Part shown: piece by piece, positions 1-6,330 of the stretch
Position numbering within the stretch: the first letter of the stretch is position 1
How the letters are laid out: the number at the start of each line of letters is the position of its first letter
Source: an uncultured Plesiomonas sp.
GTDB taxonomy: Bacteria > Pseudomonadota > Gammaproteobacteria > Enterobacterales > CAMTGL01
Length of the DNA: 23,890 bases
Direction of reading: 5' to 3'
Assembly (NCBI GenBank): GCA_947071955.1
Contig: CAMTGL010000007.1
Coordinates: forward strand, 1 to 23,890
Position numbers and translations under genes: made by a program
Notes under the pieces: generated by a model
Database searches by the model: none
Seen by the model: the letters and a program-made list of their open reading frames with translations, nothing else
What the model was told of the DNA's origin: nothing

Positions 1-106
1 ACAGTGTCGGCAGTGTGTGCTGCCTGTTACTTTCGTTCCCCTTTACCGCTGCGCGTCAGTTCTGGATTTTCACCAGATTCCCTTTTCGCTCTTGGCAGAG
101 ACCGGA
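1..106 (-). promoter_or_regulatory. Cobalamin (AdoCbl) riboswitch, leader of btuB off the left edge
   Basis: Read on the minus strand, the segment carries the core of a cobalamin riboswitch: GGGAATCTGGTGAAAATCC, then CTGACGCGCAGCGGTAA, and a terminal GCCGACACTGT that resembles the B12 box. These blocks closely follow the E. coli btuB leader (established family knowledge). The element lies divergent from trmA, exactly where btuB sits in E. coli. The expression platform and the coding region fall outside the window, so the regulated gene is inferred from position. Binding of adenosylcobalamin would be expected to shut off synthesis of the outer-membrane B12 transporter. Confidence 0.9.
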
Positions 107-112
107 GACGGT

Positions 113-141
113 ATATTACTGACTGTCGATTTAGATGTCTA
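113..141 (-). promoter_or_regulatory. Putative btuB promoter
   Basis: On the minus strand a TAGACA -35 hexamer (136-141; 5 of 6 to consensus) is separated by 17 bp from a TAATAT -10 hexamer (113-118). Transcription would begin near 106, at the 5' edge of the riboswitch. The positions fit a promoter for the riboswitch transcript; no experimental support is visible here. Confidence 0.55.
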
Positions 142-148
142 GATTGCT
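133..148. promoter_or_regulatory. Two tandem MetJ-like boxes over the btuB promoter
   Basis: AGATGTCT (133-140; 7 of 8 to the met-box consensus AGACGTCT) is followed directly by AGATTGCT (141-148; 5 of 8). MetJ binds two or more adjacent 8-bp boxes cooperatively. The pair overlaps the putative minus-strand -35 hexamer at 136-141, so binding would block that promoter. The second box is weak, so this is a candidate site only. The clear met-box array before metF, later in this window, shows what a strong site looks like in this genome. Confidence 0.5.
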
Positions 149-162
149 AAACCTTCTATAGC

Positions 163-190
163 TGGACTTCCCTACCGGTTTGCCTACAAT
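163..190 (+). promoter_or_regulatory. Possible trmA promoter
   Basis: TACAAT (185-190; 5 of 6 to the -10 consensus) lies 16 bp downstream of TGGACT (163-168; 4 of 6 to the -35 consensus). This would give a leader of about 30 nt before trmA. TATATA at 199-204 is an alternative -10 but lacks a matching -35. Confidence 0.35.
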
Positions 191-226
191 TCCCTTCTTA
201 TATAGCGATGTTTGCGGAGAAAAGTG

Positions 227-1330
227 ATGACCCCTGGTAGTTTGCCTATTGATCAGTACGATGCCCAGTTAGCGGAAAAAACGGCTCGTTTACAGACGCT
301 GATGGCCCAGTTTGATGCGCCGGCACCAGAGGTTTTTGCCTCGGAACATCAGCATTACCGGATGCGGGCAGAGTTTCGAATCTGGCATGAGGGTGAGGAT
401 CTCTATCATATTGTGTTTGATAAAGAGACAAAAGAGCGGCTTCGTGTTGATCAATTTCCTGCTGCCAGTAAGTTGATCAACCGTTTGATGCCGGCACTGC
501 TGGATCAGTTGCGTCATAACCCTCTGCTGCGCAACAAATTGTTCCAGATTGATTATCTGTCTACTTTGAGTAATCAGGTGATTGTTTCACTGCTGTACCA
601 CAAAAAACTCGATGAGCAGTGGCAGCATGAGGCGCGCCATCTGCGAGATGCTCTACGTTGTGAAGGGTTTAATCTGCAACTAATTGGCCGAGCAACCAAG
701 CAAAAAATCATGTTAGACCATGATTATGTTGATGAAAGTTTGTTTGTGAAAGGCAAGGAGATGATCTATCGCCAAGTAGAAAACAGCTTTACCCAGCCCA
801 ATGCGGTAGTCAACATGCATATGCTCGATTGGGCGGTAGATGCTACGCAACATGCAACGGGCGATCTGTTAGAACTCTATTGTGGTAACGGTAATTTTTC
901 ATTGGCACTGGCACGCAATTTTAACCGTGTACTGGCTACTGAGATTGCCAAACCATCGGTTGAATCGGCGCAGTATAATATCGCGGTGAATAAGCTGGAA
1001 AATGTGCAGATAATCCGGATGTCAGCAGAAGATTTTACGCAGGCCATGAACGGTGTACGTGAGTTTAATCGCCTGAAAGGTATCGATCTGAAAAGTTATC
1101 AGTGCAATACCATTTTTGTCGACCCGCCACGCAGTGGTCTAGATGCCGACACGGTCAAATTGGTGCAGGGATATGAGCGTATTCTTTATATTTCATGCAA
1201 CCCTGAAACACTGCGCGACAATTTGCTGGTGTTAAGTGAAACTCATGAAATTAAGAAGTTAGCGCTGTTTGACCAGTTCCCGTATACCCACCATATGGAA
1301 AGCGGTGTACTGCTCGAACGCAAGCGCTGA
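227..1330 (+). CDS. trmA: tRNA (uracil-5-)-methyltransferase
   Basis: TrmA makes 5-methyluridine at position 54 of the T-loop of nearly all tRNAs from S-adenosylmethionine, and can also modify tmRNA (family knowledge). The 367-aa product aligns closely with the 366-aa E. coli protein. The SAM-binding motif LLELYCGNGNF is near residues 214-224 and the VDPPRSG loop near 298-304. The nucleophilic cysteine is Cys324 in YISCNPETL, and the general base is Glu358 in HHMESG. I chose ATG 227 because it matches the E. coli N-terminus (MTP) and has GGAG 8 nt upstream; an in-frame TTG at 212 has no better site. The gene diverges from the btuB riboswitch and converges on yijD with only 42 nt between stop codons. 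Confidence 0.97.
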   Translation: MTPGSLPIDQYDAQLAEKTARLQTLMAQFDAPAPEVFASEHQHYRMRAEFRIWHEGEDLYHIVFDKETKERLRVDQFPAASKLINRLMPALLDQLRHNPLLRNKLFQIDYLSTLSNQVIVSLLYHKKLDEQWQHEARHLRDALRCEGFNLQLIGRATKQKIMLDHDYVDESLFVKGKEMIYRQVENSFTQPNAVVNMHMLDWAVDATQHATGDLLELYCGNGNFSLALARNFNRVLATEIAKPSVESAQYNIAVNKLENVQIIRMSAEDFTQAMNGVREFNRLKGIDLKSYQCNTIFVDPPRSGLDADTVKLVQGYERILYISCNPETLRDNLLVLSETHEIKKLALFDQFPYTHHMESGVLLERKR

Positions 1331-1340
1331 TAAACACAAT

Positions 1341-1366
1341 ACTGCCCGCCAGTACTGGCGGGCAGT
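1341..1366. terminator. Perfect hairpin between convergent trmA and yijD
   Basis: ACTGCCCGCCAG (1341-1352) and CTGGCGGGCAGT (1355-1366) form a perfect 12-bp GC-rich stem around TA. It occupies almost the whole gap between the trmA and yijD stop codons. Neither side has an immediate T-tract: on the plus strand a run of T starts about 13 nt later, inside yijD. It probably ends both transcripts, but as an imperfect intrinsic terminator. Confidence 0.6.
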
Positions 1367-1372
1367 GCGTAT

Positions 1373-1735
1373 TTAGGTTCTTTTTTTGCTCAGTAAACCC
1401 AGTTTACTTAAGATCCAGAATAGCAAAGCCATGCAAAGCATCAGCGGGATAAAATTAGAGCCAATCTCCGGATGCTCAACGCGGACAAAAACCGAGTACG
1501 CCAGCACACCAAAAATGAAGCTCAGGCCAGTCAGTAGCGGAGAGTCATTTTGCAGTGGTGCACTGACATAGCGCTGATACAAGCAGTACACCGATAGCAC
1601 CAGTGCAATGACCGGAAACAGGCTAAAAGTGACGTGGCTGTTGAACAGGGTTGCGACGGTCGCATTACCACAAAAGCCAACCAGTAGCGCAAACAGTAGT
1701 GGTTTCAACTCTTTTCTCTGTGTGGTTTGATTCAT
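1373..1735 (-). CDS. yijD: YijD family inner-membrane protein
   Basis: The 120-aa protein matches E. coli YijD (119 aa) over its full length, including the segments VYCLYQRY and EIGSNF. Hydrophobic stretches near residues 11-30, 38-55, 66-84 and 95-113 suggest four membrane passes in the inner membrane. Its function is unknown in E. coli, where it is co-transcribed with fabR. Here it lies downstream of fabR on the same strand but separated by 219 nt, with its own AGGA ribosome-binding site 8 nt before ATG. The spacer and separate signal suggest looser coupling to fabR than in E. coli. Identity is secure by similarity; role is unknown. Confidence 0.9.
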   Translation of the reverse strand: MNQTTQRKELKPLLFALLVGFCGNATVATLFNSHVTFSLFPVIALVLSVYCLYQRYVSAPLQNDSPLLTGLSFIFGVLAYSVFVRVEHPEIGSNFIPLMLCMALLFWILSKLGLLSKKRT

Positions 1736-1954
1736 TATTCTTTCCTAATTTGGCCTATCAATGGGCTCTGTCTTATTTTCTGAACGGTGCTTTTATATGC
1801 TGATTGCGTTTATTACGTTCATCGCGTTCATTATATTGATGACTATGATTACGCCTGTCAGTGCATAAACCGAGGCTCAGTTCTGTCTGCCGGTAATCCG
1901 GTGCATAACCTTTGTAGCATAAACGTTATACCCGATGGTTATGACAAGATGGAA
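1736..1954 (-). other. fabR-yijD spacer with a triple 9-bp repeat
   Basis: No gene is supported here. On the minus strand, AATGAACGC, GATGAACGT and AATAAACGC stand in tandem at about 1804-1830. This phase is open for about 50 codons after a stop, including the peptide-like run NERDERNKRNQ, but no start codon or ribosome-binding site precedes it. It may be a decayed small gene or simply a repeat. In E. coli the two flanking genes are tightly linked, so this stretch looks like an addition or a relic. Confidence 0.4.
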
Positions 1955-2581
1955 TTATTGCGCTATTGCACGTTTTTCCTGCTCTTTACGATACCAGTAT
2001 GCACCTTTTGCGATCATCCGCAATTGCAGTACTAAGCGCTCCTCTAGCAGATTACGGCTGTGTTGATCCATATCCAGCGCATCAGCGCCTGCGGTAAACA
2101 CTAAAGTGACCATCGCTTCGGCTTGTGCGGCGGCAAAAGGCAGCGGCATTTTATTGTTCTGCACAATGTACTCTGACAGCTCTGCAATAAAATGCTGAAT
2201 TTCACGTGCGACAGCAGCACGAAATGCGGCTGAAGTGCCGGATCGCTCACGCAGCAGTAAGCGAAAGACATTGGGGTTATCGCAGATAAACTCCATGAAT
2301 GTTTCCACTGAGGTGCGCACAACACTGCCTCCGGTGGCAATGCGCTGGCGAGCCTGCCGCATCAGTTGGCGCAGCATCAGGCCACTTTCATCAACCATGG
2401 TGAGCCCGAGCTCATCCATATCTCGGAAATGGCGATAAAACGAGGTAGGTGCAATGCCCGCTTCCCGTGCGACTTCCCGCAAACTTAGGCTGGAAAAACT
2501 GCGCTCAACACTGAGCTGGCTGAAAGCGGCATCAATTAATGCACGGCGTGTACGCTCTTTTTGTTCGGCTCGAACACCCAT
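1955..2581 (-). CDS. fabR: TetR-family repressor of unsaturated fatty acid synthesis, FabR
   Basis: FabR represses fabB and fabA transcription in response to the balance of unsaturated to saturated acyl thioesters (known in E. coli). The 208-aa protein is nearly identical to E. coli FabR through the N-terminal TetR helix-turn-helix (about residues 8-58, with REVAREAGIAPTSFYRHF) and the ligand-binding half (LRERSGTSAAFRAAVAREIQ near 110-130). The C-terminus stops several residues earlier than in E. coli (after KRAIAQ). ATG 2581 opens the E. coli-like MGVRA start, although no strong Shine-Dalgarno sequence is visible. It is divergent from sthA, as in E. coli, and followed by yijD. Confidence 0.95.
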   Translation of the reverse strand: MGVRAEQKERTRRALIDAAFSQLSVERSFSSLSLREVAREAGIAPTSFYRHFRDMDELGLTMVDESGLMLRQLMRQARQRIATGGSVVRTSVETFMEFICDNPNVFRLLLRERSGTSAAFRAAVAREIQHFIAELSEYIVQNNKMPLPFAAAQAEAMVTLVFTAGADALDMDQHSRNLLEERLVLQLRMIAKGAYWYRKEQEKRAIAQ

Positions 2582-2966
2582 ATACTGGTCTATCTACTCT
2601 GCATTGACGGTGTATTAAATACGGATTTGACGGGTCAATTATGCCGATTGAGCACTGCGATAATCGGCAATGACTGAGAGTCAGTAAGCATCACATATCA
2701 GTTGTGTTGTTCAGTCTAACGCGAACCGTTTAAAACGCGAATACCGTTTACACATTCGATCCTCTCTTCCAGCATAATCCTCTGCTTTAAAGGCTTTTTT
2801 ATCTTTAATTATCTCTGGCATATCTCTACAACAATAAAGCCTGTGAATATGGCCCGATAAGGTGCTGCATGCATCACGCTTTTATATCACTAATGATAAT
2901 CAGATTGGGGCTAGTAACGTGAAATGTTACATTTGTGTTGAATAATAATAACGTTCTGGACCTGAC
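2582..2966. promoter_or_regulatory. fabR-sthA divergent intergenic region with inverted repeats
   Basis: This 385-bp non-coding stretch holds several dyads. TTGAC-GG-GTCAA (2627-2638) lies about 45 bp before fabR, and its minus-strand reading includes a TTGACC -35-like hexamer. TGCCGATT/AATCGGCA (2642-2649 and 2662-2669) form an 8-bp hairpin. TGACT-GAG-AGTCA follows at 2671-2683. GTAAC-N7-GTTAC (2914-2930) lies about 36 bp before sthA, beside a weak TTGGGG-17-TACATT promoter candidate. These look like operator or promoter elements, but no known regulator can be assigned by eye. Confidence 0.4.
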
Positions 2967-4382
2967 ATGCATACCCCTACTGTTGATAATGAATTCGATT
3001 TTGATGTGATAGTGATTGGCTCAGGCCCCGGTGGTGAAGGGGCAGCAATGGGGCTGGTTAAACAGGGTTTTCGCGTTGCTATGATTGAGCGACACCCAAG
3101 TGTCGGCGGGGGCTGTACACATTGGGGTACTATCCCGTCAAAGGCATTGCGCCATGCCGTAAGCCGGATTATTGAGTTCAACCACAACCCGCTGTATTGC
3201 GATAATTCAGTCACCCTGCGTAGTACGTTTCCCAAAATACTGGCACATGCCCAGCATGTTATTGGGCAGCAAACCCGTATGCGTAAAGGGTTTTATGATC
3301 GCAATCAGTGCCAGCTTTTTTTCGGTACTGCCCATTTTATTGATGCGCATACGCTGACTATCACTGATGCAGAACAGACACAAACGGTGCTGCGCGCCCG
3401 TTATGTGGTGATTGCTACCGGATCACGCCCGTATCACCCGCAGGGGGTGGATTTTTCACACCCGCGTGTGTATGACAGTGATTCGATTTTGTCGCTCCAG
3501 CATGATCCGCGCCACGTGATCATTTATGGCGCTGGGGTGATTGGCTGTGAGTATGCCTCTATTTTTCGTGGGCTGGGGGTGAAAGTTGATCTGATTAATA
3601 CGCGGGATCGTCTGCTGTCATTTTTAGATCAGGAGATCTCTGATTCGCTGTCATACCATTTTTGGAACAGTGGGGTGGTGATCCGCCACCATGAGGAGTG
3701 CGCGCAGATAGAAGGCACTGAGCACGGGGTGATCTTGCATCTCAAGTCAGGCAAAAAAATGAAGGCCGATTGCTTGCTGTACGCTAACGGGCGCACCGGT
3801 AATACTGATTTACTGCAACTAGACAATATCGGCCTGTCTGCTGATACACGGGGACAATTGCAGGTGAATGACCATTATCAAACCTGCGCAGAGAATATTT
3901 ATGCGGTCGGGGATGTGATTGGTTATCCGAGTCTGGCATCGGCAGCCTATGATCAGGGGCGGATTGTGGCACAGGCAATTGCTCAGCAGAGCGTGCGCAG
4001 TAAGCTGATTGAGCATATCCCGACCGGTATTTACACGATCCCAGAGATAAGTTCAGTGGGGAAAACCGAGCAAGAGCTGACTGCGCTCAATGTGCCGTAT
4101 GAGGTGGGTCGAGCTCAGTTTAAGCATCTGGCCAGAGCGCAAATTGCAGGGATGAATGTCGGCAGCCTGAAGATTTTGTTTCATCGCGAAACTAAGGCCA
4201 TTTTGGGTATTCACTGCTTTGGTGAGCGGGCGGCAGAGATTATTCATATCGGGCAAGCGATTATGGAGCAGACCGGCAGTGCCAATACGCTGGAGTATTT
4301 TGTTAATACGACGTTCAATTACCCGACAATGGCCGAGGCGTATCGGGTAGCCGCGTTGAACGGCTTAAATCGGTTGTTTTAA
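2967..4382 (+). CDS. sthA: Soluble pyridine nucleotide transhydrogenase
   Basis: SthA is a cytoplasmic FAD enzyme that transfers hydride between NADPH and NAD+, mainly disposing of excess NADPH. The 471-aa protein aligns with E. coli SthA (466 aa) throughout. The FAD dinucleotide fold is GSGPGGEG near residues 18-25, and the second, pyridine-nucleotide fold contains YGAGVIGCEYAS. GGGCTHWGTIPSK near 47-59 keeps Cys50 but has Thr where lipoamide dehydrogenases carry the second cysteine of the redox disulfide, as in E. coli. The C-terminal interface motif is FNYPTMAEAYRVAALNGLNR. The N-terminus is about five residues longer than in E. coli; only a weak GGA precedes the ATG. It diverges from fabR and converges on oxyR. 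Confidence 0.97.
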   Translation: MHTPTVDNEFDFDVIVIGSGPGGEGAAMGLVKQGFRVAMIERHPSVGGGCTHWGTIPSKALRHAVSRIIEFNHNPLYCDNSVTLRSTFPKILAHAQHVIGQQTRMRKGFYDRNQCQLFFGTAHFIDAHTLTITDAEQTQTVLRARYVVIATGSRPYHPQGVDFSHPRVYDSDSILSLQHDPRHVIIYGAGVIGCEYASIFRGLGVKVDLINTRDRLLSFLDQEISDSLSYHFWNSGVVIRHHEECAQIEGTEHGVILHLKSGKKMKADCLLYANGRTGNTDLLQLDNIGLSADTRGQLQVNDHYQTCAENIYAVGDVIGYPSLASAAYDQGRIVAQAIAQQSVRSKLIEHIPTGIYTIPEISSVGKTEQELTALNVPYEVGRAQFKHLARAQIAGMNVGSLKILFHRETKAILGIHCFGERAAEIIHIGQAIMEQTGSANTLEYFVNTTFNYPTMAEAYRVAALNGLNRLF

Positions 4383-4388
4383 GCCGTT
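4359..4388. terminator. Hairpin spanning the sthA stop codon
   Basis: AACGGCTTAA (4359-4368) and TTAAGCCGTT (4379-4388) form a perfect 10-bp stem with a 10-nt loop. The 5' arm and loop are coding and the TAA stop lies in the 3' arm. Only 34 nt separate sthA from convergent oxyR, so the hairpin is placed to end or protect the 3' end of the sthA mRNA. It lacks a U-tract, so intrinsic termination is uncertain. Confidence 0.45.
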
Positions 4389-4416
4389 GTTGTGGTGGAC
4401 GCTGTCGCGATGAAAA

Positions 4417-5319
4417 TCAGCGTTGGGTCAGTAGCGGCAGCATCTGCTGACGAATGGCCTCGGCCAACTGCTCATAGCGCGCTTTGAGCGGAGAGCCTGG
4501 GCGATAAACTAACCCGATAGTACGCAGCGGCTGCGGATCATGGCAAGGCAAGTAACACACACCATCGCGCGTGCGCTGCTGCGGCACGGCCAGTTGTGGC
4601 AGCAGCGTCATTCCCGCGCCAGCAGCGACCATATTGCGCAGTGTTTCTAAACTGGTCGCGCGAAAATGGGTATCTTCATCGGCTCCAGCGGCAAAGCAAA
4701 AGCCCATCGCCTGATCGCGCAGGCAGTGCCCGTCTTCTAGCATCAATACGTGCTCACCGGCCAGCTCCGGCAGGCGGATCTCTGTCCGGCTAGCCCACGG
4801 GTGATCACTGCACACGGCCAGCAGCATCGGTTCATCAAACAGCGGGATCTCGATAAACGGCTCGGTCTCTTTCACCAGTGCCAGCAGAGCACAATCAATC
4901 TGACCGGCATCGAGTTGCGCCAGTAACTGATGAGTCTGCGCTTCGTGCAGATACATCTCTAACTGCGGAAAGCGCTGCCGCAATAGCGGGATAATGTGCG
5001 GCAACAGATATGGGCCCGTGGTGGGGATCACGCCAATATGCAGTGGGCCTGACATCTCATCGCCCTGTACGCTGGCCATCTCTTTGAGAATTTTGACCTG
5101 CCGCAACACCTCACGCGCCTGATCAACCAAGCGCATGCCCGATTCAGTGAACAGCACTTTACGACTGGTGCGTTCAAGCAACATCACGCCCAATTCATCT
5201 TCTAGCTTGCGGATCTGCCCGCTTAACGTCGGTTGACTGACATAACAGGCTTCCGCCGCTTTGCGAAAATGTTTGTGTTCCGCCAGTGCCACCAGATATT
5301 CAAGGTCACGGATATTCAT
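4417..5319 (-). CDS. oxyR: Hydrogen peroxide-sensing LysR-family regulator OxyR
   Basis: OxyR activates antioxidant genes when peroxide drives formation of an intramolecular disulfide. The 300-aa product closely matches E. coli OxyR. The N-terminal LysR winged helix (residues 1-60) contains HVSQPTLSGQ-like CYVSQPTLSGQIRKLEDELG. The effector domain has the redox pair Cys199 and Cys208 in GHCLRDQAMGFCF, identical in number to E. coli. The C-terminal RPGSPLKARYEQLAEAIR is also conserved. ATG 5319 matches the family start. It is divergent from the prx-grx gene across a clear OxyR operator that also covers the putative oxyR promoter, consistent with the classical negative autoregulation. Confidence 0.98.
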   Translation of the reverse strand: MNIRDLEYLVALAEHKHFRKAAEACYVSQPTLSGQIRKLEDELGVMLLERTSRKVLFTESGMRLVDQAREVLRQVKILKEMASVQGDEMSGPLHIGVIPTTGPYLLPHIIPLLRQRFPQLEMYLHEAQTHQLLAQLDAGQIDCALLALVKETEPFIEIPLFDEPMLLAVCSDHPWASRTEIRLPELAGEHVLMLEDGHCLRDQAMGFCFAAGADEDTHFRATSLETLRNMVAAGAGMTLLPQLAVPQQRTRDGVCYLPCHDPQPLRTIGLVYRPGSPLKARYEQLAEAIRQQMLPLLTQR

Positions 5320-5332
5320 AACACACCATTTG

Positions 5333-5369
5333 ATAGTGAGAACCTATCGATAGAATAGCGATAAGCGAT
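5333..5369. promoter_or_regulatory. OxyR binding site
   Basis: The run ATAG (5333-5336), CTAT (5344-5347), ATAG (5355-5358), CGAT (5366-5369), each separated by 7 bp, matches the tetrameric OxyR pattern ATAG-N7-CTAT-N7-ATAG-N7-CTAT with one deviating base in the last quarter. It begins 14 bp before the oxyR start codon and ends directly at the putative -35 of the prx-grx promoter, so one site could repress oxyR and activate its neighbour. Confidence 0.88.
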
Positions 5370-5381
5370 TAGAACTATCAA
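5352..5381 (-). promoter_or_regulatory. Putative oxyR promoter
   Basis: On the minus strand TTGATA (5376-5381; 5 of 6) and TATTCT (5352-5357; 4 of 6) are separated by 18 bp. The -10 hexamer lies inside the OxyR operator, which would explain autorepression. Confidence 0.5.
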
Positions 5382-5398
5382 TCGTCAGATCACATAAT
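5370..5398 (+). promoter_or_regulatory. Putative OxyR-activated promoter of prx-grx
   Basis: CATAAT (5393-5398; 5 of 6 to the -10 consensus) lies 17 bp after TAGAAC (5370-5375; 3 of 6), which abuts the OxyR site. A poor -35 directly next to the operator is typical of promoters that need OxyR contact with RNA polymerase. The leader would be about 80 nt. Confidence 0.5.
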
Positions 5399-5488
5399 TG
5401 GTTACAAGAGATGACGGACAGCCCGTCAGGAAATACGATTACGATGAATTATTAATTCACTGCATTCATAAAATTAGGGATAACCAAT

Positions 5489-6220
5489 ATGTTGAAGAAT
5501 CATGAAGGTCAAGCAGTTCCACAGGTTACATTCCGTACCCGTCAGGCTGATCAGTGGGTTGATCTGACCACAGATACCCTGTTTAAAGATAAAACAGTGA
5601 TCGTATTCTCACTGCCGGGTGCATTTACACCAACCTGTTCATCCAGCCATCTGCCACGTTACAACGAGCTGGCACCGGTTTTTGCAAAACTGGGTGTGGA
5701 TGAGATTTTGTGTGTGTCAGTGAACGATACTTTCGTTATGAACGCATGGAAAGATGATCAAAAAGCTGACCGTATTACCTTTATTCCTGACGGTAACGGT
5801 GAGTTCTCTCGCGGCATGGGTATGCTGGTAGAGAAAGGTGATCTGGGCTTTGGTCAGCGTTCATGGCGTTACTCCATGCTGGTACGTAACGGCGTGGTCG
5901 AGAAGATGTTTATCGAAGCTGAAGAGCCAGGTGATCCGTTCAAAGTTTCAGATGCTGATACCATGCTGAAGTATCTGTCTCCTGATTATCAGGTACAAGA
6001 ATCCGTATCTATCATTACCAAACCTGGCTGCCCGTATTGCGCAAAAGCCAAGCAGATGCTGATGGATCGCCACATTGCATTTGAAGAGATTATTCTGGGT
6101 AAAGATGCCACCACCGTCAGTCTGCGTGCCATTTCCGGCCGCACTACCGTGCCACAAGTGTTTATCGGCGGTAAGCACATTGGCGGTAGCGATGACTTAG
6201 AGACCTATTTGCACGCATAA
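5489..6220 (+). CDS. Hybrid peroxiredoxin-glutaredoxin (Prx5-Grx) peroxidase
   Basis: The 243-aa protein fuses a Prx5-type peroxiredoxin (about residues 3-165) to a glutaredoxin (about 172-243), the architecture of the Haemophilus influenzae hybrid Prx5. Such enzymes reduce hydrogen peroxide and alkyl hydroperoxides with glutathione. The peroxidatic Cys50 lies in PGAFTPTCS. The Grx active site is CPYC (181-184), followed by the cis-proline TVPQVFI (220-226) and the glutathione-binding GGSDDL (232-237). AGGGA 8 nt before ATG supports the start. It diverges from oxyR across an OxyR site, so induction by peroxide is expected. E. coli lacks this gene; Vibrio carries an equivalent beside oxyR as I recall. 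A strong terminator follows. Confidence 0.95.
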   Translation: MLKNHEGQAVPQVTFRTRQADQWVDLTTDTLFKDKTVIVFSLPGAFTPTCSSSHLPRYNELAPVFAKLGVDEILCVSVNDTFVMNAWKDDQKADRITFIPDGNGEFSRGMGMLVEKGDLGFGQRSWRYSMLVRNGVVEKMFIEAEEPGDPFKVSDADTMLKYLSPDYQVQESVSIITKPGCPYCAKAKQMLMDRHIAFEEIILGKDATTVSLRAISGRTTVPQVFIGGKHIGGSDDLETYLHA

Positions 6221-6259
6221 CTCTCGCGTTATCAATAAGAAAGCCAACGTAAAGCATTT

Positions 6260-6289
6260 GGCGGGGAGCCCCCTCCCCGCCCTTTTTTT
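6260..6289 (+). terminator. Intrinsic terminator of prx-grx
   Basis: GGCGGGGAG (6260-6268) pairs with CTCCCCGCC (6273-6281) around CCCC, followed by seven T (6283-6289). This is a textbook Rho-independent terminator placed between prx-grx and the lpd-like gene. Confidence 0.93.
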
Positions 6290-6330
6290 ACCCGTTGGAT
6301 GTGCAAAATCCAGAAAATAAGGATAAACAA

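Noticed and set aside
1787..2035. Plus-strand 82-codon frame opposite the fabR 3' end and spacer
   Set aside because: No ribosome-binding site, odd composition (many Tyr and Cys), and its 3' part is antisense to fabR.
6295..6330. Twelve-residue N-terminal extension of the lpd-like protein
   Set aside because: The upstream ATG follows the terminator T-tract closely and lacks a ribosome-binding site; ATG 6331 has AAGGA and fits the family N-terminus.
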